Below the pieces are notes generated by a model that was given only the letters and a program-made list of their open reading frames with translations, had not been told where the DNA came from and did no database searches. DNA of 64,000 bases from Shinisaurus crocodilurus (Eukaryota; Chordata; Lepidosauria; Squamata; Shinisauridae). The translations under genes and the position numbers were made by a program. Location: assembly GCA_021292165.1 (NCBI GenBank), contig CM037878.1, forward strand, positions 16,860,471 through 16,924,470, read 5' to 3'. Numbering within the stretch: position 1 is the stretch's first letter; each line of letters begins with the position of its first letter. This document shows positions 57,043-64,000 of this stretch, piece after piece.

Positions 57043-57296
57043 CAGGGGTCCTCAACCAGGGGGGAATTCCCCCTAGGGGGGGATTTTAGGGTTGGGGGGG
57101 AATTGGGACCACAGACTCAAACTGTTGGAATACTGATCTTTCTACAAATTACAATTCTACAGATTGTACATAATCTACAGGACATCACACCTTATTGTAT
57201 GGCACAGATCAAGTCAGACAATCTTGGAAAGGGGGGAATGACATTCTGACATATGGTGAAGAGGGTGCATGGGGCAAAAAAGGTTGAGAACCACTG
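57043..57296. mobile_element. 254-bp hAT MITE with perfect 8-bp TSD
   Basis: Ends caggggtcctcaacc and ggttgagaaccactg. The flanks gtctagat (57035-57042, 57297-57304) are an exact 8-bp duplication. The interior starts with a G-rich palindromic stretch (ggggggaattccccc). Confidence 0.95.
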
Positions 57297-57850
57297 GTCT
57301 AGATAATAAGTATCCTCCAAGAATGCCTGCAGTTGCTCTGCCATGACCCTCACAAATACCTTCCCTAAGAAAGGTGTATTTGCAACTGGGTTGTAGTTGT
57401 CCAATACCACTGGGTCCAGAGTGGGTTTCTTCAGGAGTGGTTGCACTACTGCCTCCTTAAGGACAGCAGGAACTACCCCTTGGCACAAAGATGCATTTAC
57501 CGCTCCCTGAACTCCACTGGTCATACCCCCTCTATTAGCTTTTATTAGCCAGGAGGGGCAAGGATTGAGAGGATATGTGGTCAGTCACATTGCCGCTTGT
57601 CCACGTCATCAGGCTGCAGCAACTGAAATTGATCCCACAAAATTGGGCAGATGATGACATCAGATGCCTTGACTGGAGCTGTGGTAACAATAGCATCAAG
57701 TTTGCTGTGGAGACAAGTGTTTTTGTCCTCAAAGTGCAGTGCAAAACGACCACAGTGGGCCCTTGAGGGGACCAGGGCCCCAAATACTGAAATAGAAACA
57801 ACCTCTCTGTGACTATATCATCTTCTACCCGTACTGCTCCGTTGTAGGGG

Positions 57851-58515
57851 GGTGGAAATCGTATGTTTCAGTGTTCAAAATTCTCCTGTGAAGGAGAAGG
57901 GTTCAGTCTAACCTTCACTTTGTCATGCTAGCTTTCCATGTTTAGGGCTTTTCTTGTTCTTGTTTTTTACATGGTGGCCATCCAAACATTAAAAAAATCC
58001 CTGGTTTGTAGACTGAAGTGGAACAACACAGTGAGACTTGCAGTATATGATATTTCTATACATTTGAATTGGTCCTTGCATGGCTGTTTGTCCTGAATTT
58101 AATGGAGTGAGTCACTTCTTCTACGGACTCGTAAGCAAGTAGGTAAGTATGAACACCTTTGGAAGATTGTTTAGAATATTTCCTCTCCATTTTTTTCCTG
58201 GCAAGTAAGGAATTAAAATTTCTCTGTTGCACAATTAGAAGCCAGGGCCATCAACCTCAGACTGTCAAAGTTCAAAAACTAACCCACTCATATTCATTCA
58301 GCTGAACCTGCTATTTTACTAATTATCCTTTCCTCTTTCAAAATTATCTCTTTCACAGCTGGGAGAAATCTAACCCTCTCAGGACCCAATCAGATGCTTA
58401 CATCAATTTGTCTAATTGATGCCAAGCTTAATATACCTCTTAATTATGACTGCAAACACTTTGTTAAGATAAATCAAACCTAATGCCTAACAAAATTCTT
58501 TCCCTAATCATTTTT
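57851..58515. other. No recognised feature
   Basis: Unique sequence without coding or repeat signal I recognise. Confidence 0.4.
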
Positions 58516-58517
58516 TA

Positions 58518-58720
58518 AAAATGTATTATTTTATCATGTTTATAGCAGTTCTAATGTGCTTCACAACCTTTATCTTGTCCTCCCCCACAACAACCTTGTG
58601 AGGTAGGTCATTCATACTTCCAACTTTTACGAAATGAGAACTGAGGATGAGAGAAGGCAACTTTGTACAAGGCCACCTAAGTAAATACACTGATAGGCAG
58701 ACACATGTGCCAACTGAAAC
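58518..58720 (-). mobile_element. MIR-like SINE, reverse orientation
   Basis: cacaacaaccttgtgaggtagg, aaatgagaactgaggatgagag and gcaactttgtacaaggccacc, read on the reverse strand, follow the MIR core order. Confidence 0.65.
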
Positions 58721-58814
58721 AGTATCCTGTAGCACTACTCACAAGCAGATTTACTCATGAGTAAGAACCCCAGGCTGCTTTTTCAAGAGCATGCTGAAAT
58801 ATCTACCTGCAAGA

Positions 58815-59592
58815 TAAGGAAGGCAGATCTGGCCTCAGTGATCCATGCCTTAATCTCTTCACGTTTAAATTACATTTAAATAACATGCTCTATGTGGGAC
58901 TGCCCTTGAAGAACATGTGGAAACTTCAGCTGGTGCAAAACACAATGACCAGATTGCTATCTGATATAGATTTTACAGGATATAACAGCTGCACTGGCAT
59001 CCAGTTTGTTTCCAAGCTCAATTCAAGGTGCTTGTTCTTACCTATAAAGACTTAATGGCTTGGAGCCAGGGTATCTGAAAGACCACTGTTATGTTTATGT
59101 GTCCCACTGATAACTACTGGATATAGCACTGTAGTAATTAAACCAACAACAAACCATGGATTAACTCTGGGTTGTTTAGCCCCTAAACAACCTAGAGTTT
59201 CCTGGTTTGCACGTCATGGAATGAAAGCGAACGCATGCAGGAAGAGCACGTTTGCTCGCTTCTGAGTGCTCCCAAACAACCCATGGTTAACAAACCATGG
59301 GTTATTGGATTATGCGAACTGGGTCATTATCTCCCTATGGAAGAATATTCCAGCCAGCACTCCATGCAGTGTGCTATCCAAGGTCCTGATACGACCCAGA
59401 ACAGACAGTGAGTGCCATGTTATGGACCACCTCCCCTGCGCCTCACAGCTAGTCAGTCCACGGCTTCAAAATCCAGATGGATGCTTTCCTGGGGTGCTGT
59501 TGGCCAGTTCCATGGATGAAGTGCTGCCAATTGTTATGAACCGCCTAGAGAACTTTAGCTATTGGGCAGTATAGAAATGTAATAAATAAAAT
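58815..59592 (+). pseudogene. L2 LINE C-terminal end, split by a fold-back MITE
   Basis: ctctatgtgggactgcccttgaag and aaacttcagctggtgcaaaacac (58886-58945) give the LYVGLPLK and KLQLVQNT blocks. It is interrupted at about 59130-59335 by a fold-back MITE. The tail resumes and ends gaaccgcctagagaactttagctattgggcagtatag with aataaataaaa. Confidence 0.75.
59138..59335. mobile_element. Fold-back MITE inside L2
   Basis: Contains aactctgggttgtttagcccctaaacaacctagagtt (a hairpin), cacgtcatggaatg, and aacccatggttaacaaaccatgggtt (a palindrome at 59278-59303), ending gcgaactgggtc. These are the modules of the family at 38687. Confidence 0.7.
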
Positions 59593-59639
59593 CCAGGTAT
59601 ATTTTGTAACTGCTGACAGCCAGAGCAGTTCTTGGCTAA

Positions 59640-61850
59640 TTGTTCAATTTTTCCATTTATACCTGGCTACCATATGTAACCCATGGTCAATTCCTTTATT
59701 TTGAGTATGCCAAAGTGTCCAACGTGCAGTTCTTCCAAAATTCTGACCTGCAGCTTCTCAGAGATTATTACACAATGGCCCCACATTAGACAGCCTTGGC
59801 CAATTATGAGTTCATTACTATAATGGGGGAAAAAAGGTTTCAAATTCTCTGCTGGCTCATTTTTCCAGCTTTTTTCCAGCTTCATACACTTCTGTGAGCA
59901 AGAGATCATTGCCTGTCTCTCTTCTTGGTACTGCAGGTATGATTGGCAGGATATCAATTTTTAATATGTTGAACTTTCCAGTAGCAATGAGCCCATCCTG
60001 CTGTTTTGTATCTCCACCCACCTCTTGTACTGGCAGTCATGAAAGGCCATCTGCAATTACACTGTTAGGCTGTTTTTTGAAATGTATCACAGTTACAAGC
60101 CCCTAAAAATAAAATCCATCTTTGAATGCAGGAAGCAGCCATCTCTGGAATGCCCTTCATGGGATGGCAAAATGGACAGCAATGGTTTGTTGTCTGTTAG
60201 TAAAGGAAATATCCTACCATAGAGATAATGTCCACATTTCTGAACTCCCCAAACCTGAGTCAAGGCATCCCAGTCTAGCTGGGCATAGTTATGCTCTGCA
60301 TTACAAGGATCTGGAAGCAAAAGCTTTTTCATCTGCCATCACATGGGAAATCACTGCTCCAATTTCATATGCTAAAGCATCATATGCCAGGGTGCTTTCT
60401 AACTCTGGGTTGTAATGTGTTAACAGCTGCTCTGTAGTGACATATTTCTTTGCCTCCTGGAACTGGAAGGCACATTCACACTGCTTGTCCATTCCTAGTG
60501 TTTTCCTTTCTGATGCAATCAGTTCAATGGGCAGAACACAGTTGCTAAACTTGGCAAAAGCTTATGATAATCAGTAACAAACCCAATGAATGAATGCTTC
60601 TTTGGGTGAGGTGGCCTCCATACTGCTTCTGTTTTTGAAGTTGACTTGTGAAATACTTTGGCATCTATCGTATGTCCGCGATATATAGCTGATTCTTTGA
60701 AGAACTCACATTTATCATTGTTTACATGTAGTCCATATTCCTCCACTCTCTTGAGAACTTGTGCCAGGTTCTTCAGATGGTCTTCATCAGTGGATCCCAT
60801 AACAATTATGTCATCTAGGTAGCATCTACAACTGTAGTAGTACCCCTGCCAAATTGCGTGCAGATGCTGCTCCAAAGACCAATCAATTATATTGGAACAA
60901 TCCCTTTTCAGTGTTGATGGTCAGAAACTTCTCCTCCTCTACTTCCATTTGAAGATAAGCCTGCGCCAGATCCAGTTTGCGAAGTTTCTTTTCTCTGGTA
61001 AAACATCCTTAATTTGATGCACGCATTAGTGTTCTATCCTCAGCACTGGGTTAATATTTACCTTGAAGTCCCCACAAATCCATACTGATCCACTTTCCCC
61101 CTATAACAGGAATAAGTATTGCCCACTCACTCCAATCAACTTTAGTCAGTTTGCCCATTCCTTCTAGTCTACTCAGATCCTTAACCACTGCCTCTGATAG
61201 CAAGTGGAATTCAAGAATTTTGGTTTTGGTTTCCATCAGTCACAATTGCTGGCCATAATATGCCACAGCTGCCCAAAGTCTTGTTCAAAAACTGAATTGG
61301 CCTTAGCCAAGAGTTCTGTCAGCTGTTCTTGTGGTGCACTTGAAAAGCCTGGATAGAATTCCAGCCTAAATTATTATTATTTAACCAGTTTCGTCCAAGT
61401 AGTGCTGGTCCTTTTGCTGGTACAGCATACAGATCTAGGTTATGAATCTGACCATTATATTGTACTGCCACTGTGCACACTCCCAGCTTTTCCTTTTTAT
61501 GTTTTCAGAATAATACCTGTTTCATACAACTTCACATTGCTGAATTTGTAGAATAAACTCTTTGTGAAGAATAACAGGTACAGCTGAGCCTGCATCTAGT
61601 TGTATCTTGAGCATTTCCCCTCTATGATAGGTGCTACCCATATGGCTTCTTTATCACCATTTCTTATGCAAGACACTGATATACAAGCGATACTTAATGT
61701 AGCTAAGTCCTCACTACTCTTCACATCTGTTACTACTGCATGTACTTTACAGCGCCCTTCAAGCTTTTTCATTTTATTAGTGTCCACAGTTCCATCTGGA
61801 CCAGTTTTATGTGGTCAGTTTAGCTTTTGAAGCCTGATAGTGTGGACAAG
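59640..61850 (-). pseudogene. Ty3/gypsy pol remnant (protease-RT-RNase H-integrase start)
   Basis: On the reverse strand from 61850: a protease segment with MLKIQLDAGSAVPVILHKEF (about 61560-61625), where the active-site D(T/S)G reads DAG; GPALLGRNW-type end (about 61390-61410); LTKVDWSEWA (61110-61140, RT start); CYLDDIIVMGSTDEDHLKNL (RT catalytic YLDD, 60790-60830); LHVNNDKCEFFKESAIYRGH; RNase H blocks (60301-60492 and 60093-60332); and LEELHVGHFGILKIKELTMG (59670-59740, integrase zinc region). Many stops and frameshifts are present. Gag, the integrase core and LTRs are missing. Strand is opposite to the gypsy at 17480. Confidence 0.85.
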
Positions 61851-61929
61851 TTACTTAAGGCTGTGTGTCTAACTACTTGCATTCTTGACCTTTGTGGGTA
61901 ACTTGAACTAGCCAGAGGGGACTAACCAA

Positions 61930-62820
61930 GTGGGTCCAGTGTGTGGACAATGCTTGCTGCAGGAGGGGTGAGTGTCTAATGCCTTGAAGGAAGCAGTGGT
62001 ACTCCCACTTCTCAAGAAACCCACACTGGACCCAGAGGTTCTTAATATCTACTGTCCAGTCACAAATACGCCCTTCTTAGGGAAGGTGCTTGAGAGGCTG
62101 GTGGCTGTGCAGCTTCAGATGCTCTTGGAAGAAACGAACTATCTAGACCCTTTCCAGTCTGGGTTCAGGCCTAGTTTTGGATCTGAATCAGCCTTGGTCA
62201 ACCTGACAGATGACCTTTATCGGGAGATAGACAGGGTGAGTGCAACCCTGTTGATTTTACTTGATCCCTTAGTGGTCTTTGATACTATCGACCATGGTAT
62301 CCTTCTGGACCTTTATTTCTCTGAATAATCTGAGTGAGGAGAGGTTTTGCAGGGCCTGGTGGGCTAGATGAGGGCCAGTAAGCTGCAGCTGAATCCTGAC
62401 AAGACAGAGGTACTGTGGATGGGTAGTTCCCTTGTCTGGGAATTAGGGAAGTTGTCTATCCTGGATGGGGTTGCACTCCCTCTGAAGGAGCAGATTTGTA
62501 GCTTGGGGGTGCTCCTACCTAGATCCATCATTGTCTATGGAGGCACAAGTGGCCACCACAACAAAGAGTGCCTTTTTACAGCATGGGTTGGTATAGCAAC
62601 TACAGCTGTCCCTGCACAGGAATAGCCTGACCACAGTGATCTATGCACTGGTAACCTTAAGATTGGACTATTGCAATGCGCTTTATGTGGGGCTGCCTGT
62701 GAAACTGACCCAAAAGCTGCAACTAGTGCGAAATACCACAACTAGGCTGCTGAGTGGGACAGCCTACTGGGACCATATTTCACCAATTCTGAAGGAGCTG
62801 CACTGGCTGCCACTAAGCTA
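61930..62820 (+). pseudogene. L2 LINE with internal deletion
   Basis: Encodes ALKEAVVLPLLKKPTLDPEV, FLGKVLERLVAVQLQMLLEE, YLDPFQSGFRPSFGSESALV and FDTIDHGILLDL to about 62310. It then jumps to RASKLQLNPDKTEVLWMGSS, losing the FADD catalytic region. The end has RLDYCNALYVGLPVKLTQKL and ILKELHWLPLSY at 62810. It directly abuts the next inverted repeat. Confidence 0.88.
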
Positions 62821-62821
62821 T

Positions 62822-63171
62822 CCTCCACCTATGCTCAACATGTATATTTGTAAATAAACACAAATATTACAAAAAGCCAATAAGCCTCCAGTGACCTCAT
62901 TCCAAAGGAAAATGAATCCAGGAACATCTATATTTCTTACCAATGTGACTTTTACACACTGACTGCCTGTTGTTATAAATAATTAAATGAGCATGTGTTG
63001 TAGGTACACTTTGCTAGGCACATCCCAATTCTCTGAGCAGTTAGAGATTTTAGGGGGTTTGTGTCTTACCTGGGTTCATTTTCCTTTGGAATGAGGTCAC
63101 TGGAGGCTTATTGGCTTTTTGTAATATTTGTGTTTATTTACAAATATACATGTTGAGCATAGGTGGAGATT
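62822..63171. repeat. Near-perfect ~95-bp inverted repeat (MITE-like)
   Basis: ctccacctatgctcaacatg... (62822-62920) is the reverse complement of 63078-63171, with about one mismatch. The spacer is about 155 bp of AT-rich sequence. The ends are CTCCACCTATG/CATAGGTGGAG. The arms are much better matched than anything around them. No clear target duplication is seen. Confidence 0.75.
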
Positions 63172-63269
63172 CACAGCTTAACATCCCAATGAATGAACCC
63201 AAATCTTCTGGAGTCCCAACTAAGCTCTCTGAATCTCCTCTCAGCCTGTGGGCTGGTTTTGCACTATCA

Positions 63270-64000
63270 TGGAGCGGAAAGAAGCCACAGTGACTCCAAA
63301 CTATCCTAAATGCTTTTGCAGAAGCATACGAAAAACTTGGTCTCTCACTTAACATCAAAAAAACCAAAGTGCTTCATCAGCAAGTGCAAGCTAACCCTTT
63401 GATGATGCCATCTATCCAGCTTGGCGGGACAATACTGGAAAATGTCGATCATTTTCTCTATCTTGGCAGCTATCTTTCCGTTACAGCTAACATCGACAGT
63501 GAAATCCAGCATCGTTTGAGCTCTGCAAGTACCGCATTTTCTCGAATGAAACATAGAGTGTTCGAGGATCGGGATATTTGTAAGAAGACCAAAACACTAG
63601 TTTATGAAGCCCTTGTATTGCCAACTTTATTGTATGCCTGCGAAACATGGACTATCTATAAACGTCACTTCCAGCTCCTTGAAAGATTTCATCAATGTTG
63701 CCTCCGGATAATCCTGAGAATTACTTGGGAAGATAGGCGAACAAATGTCAGTGTACTGGAAGAAGCAAAGACTACTAGCGTTGAAAAAATGATCCTTCAA
63801 CGCCAACTTCAGTGGACCGGTCATGTTGTTCGAATGCCTGACTGCCGTCTCCCAAAGCAGTTATTTATTCCCAACTCAAGGATGGAAAACGGAATATCAG
63901 TGGTCAATATAAGAGGTTTAAAGATGTTCTTAAGGCTAATCTTAAAAAATGCAATATAAACATCGAAAACATCTTAAAAAATGCAATATAAACATGGGAA
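63270..64000 (+). pseudogene. Non-LTR retrotransposon C-terminal region (RTE/jockey-like)
   Basis: Open from about 63290 to 63959: AFAEAYEKLGLSLNIKKTKV (end of the polymerase palm), HFLYLGSYLSVTANIDSEI, VYEALVLPTLLYACETWTIY, LLERFHQCCLRIILRITWED and LQWTGHVVRMPDCRLPKQLF. The YxCETW and LRWxGHVxRM blocks mark the C-terminus of RTE/jockey-type LINEs, different from CR1 and L2. The catalytic YADD is upstream and not found. After the frame, cttaaaaaatgcaatataaacat is tandemly duplicated up to the window edge. The 196-codon open stretch suggests a fairly young copy. Confidence 0.75.

Larger units (their letters stand above)
55560..57850 (-). pseudogene. L2 LINE, ~2.3 kb, reverse orientation, with two hAT insertions
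   Basis: From 57850 downward: LQPDDVDK-like block (about 57600), LKEAVVQPLLKKPTLDPVVL and NTPFLGKVFVRVMAEQLQ (57330-57480), TQLILLDLSSVFDTINHGIL (56860-56940), then MPVLDGVALPLNDQSLGVLL (56300-56361). The C-terminal end is LVQKLELVQNAAAWLLSGA and LQWLPICYWARFKVLVLVYK (55915-56139), followed by the 3' UTR down to 55560. Polymerase blocks are present but frame-shifted. hAT MITEs lie at 56599-56734 and 57043-57296. It is the longest L2 copy here. Confidence 0.88.

Overview
The window is vertebrate nuclear DNA, almost certainly from a squamate reptile (a lizard is the best guess). The reasons are the repeat mixture: CR1 LINEs ending in the ATTCTATG-type octamer repeat, many L2-type LINEs with a TATTGGGCGGTATA tail, tRNA-derived SINEs of the kind seen in lizards and snakes, a DIRS-type retrotransposon, Ty3/gypsy remnants, and many palindromic and hAT-type non-autonomous DNA transposons. 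No intact host gene, exon set, tRNA gene, rRNA gene or CRISPR array can be supported. Almost every longer open frame is transposon remnant or a frame across low-complexity or palindromic DNA. It reads as a transposon-rich intergenic or intronic region.

Layout. 1-9 kb: old CR1-like fragments, a hAT MITE with a perfect 8-bp target duplication (609-773), one tRNA-SINE, an L2 3' piece (4.74-5.46 kb) and several short palindromic MITEs. 9-17 kb: mostly unique AT-rich sequence with microsatellites, a fold-back element (13.0-13.4 kb) and an old MIR-like SINE. 17.5-19 kb: Ty3/gypsy integrase, C-terminal end and probable 3' LTR, broken by a SINE. 20.5-30.3 kb: L2 tails, a palindromic MITE split by a CR1 (25.1-25.6 kb), a SINE split by a hAT MITE (27.7-28.0 kb), an L1-clade fragment (28.4-29.6 kb) and a reverse-strand SINE. 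30.8-33.15 kb: simple repeats, a degenerate ~195-bp tandem repeat with large hairpins, and a 1.2-kb GC-rich element ending in GGCTGGGTTC inverted repeats. 33.2-37 kb: mostly unique sequence. 37-42.6 kb: CR1, L2 and a cluster of fold-back elements. 44.2-45.0 kb: a pogo/Tigger-like MITE and a 444-bp hAT MITE only 14 bp apart.

The main discovery is at 45.67-49.99 kb: a reverse-strand DIRS-type (tyrosine recombinase) retrotransposon. Both inverted terminal repeats and the diagnostic internal complementary region are visible. The latter is complementary to the two outer ends joined together. It retains a Gag-like region and a tyrosine recombinase but has no reverse transcriptase/RNase H. It sits in an L2 LINE that resumes exactly on the other side, and a 399-bp hAT-like hairpin element later jumped into it. 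Beyond it are an unidentified decayed coding stretch (51.36-52.32 kb), a long CR1 copy (53.0-54.2 kb), a ~2.3-kb reverse-strand L2 holding two hAT insertions (55.56-57.85 kb), a Ty3/gypsy pol remnant (59.64-61.85 kb), another L2 (61.9-62.8 kb), a near-perfect ~95-bp inverted repeat, and the C-terminal end of a different LINE running to the window edge.

The nesting gives a relative chronology: L2 is older than DIRS, and DIRS is older than the hAT-like element inside it. SINEs, L2 and a palindromic MITE have also served as targets for hAT and CR1 insertions.
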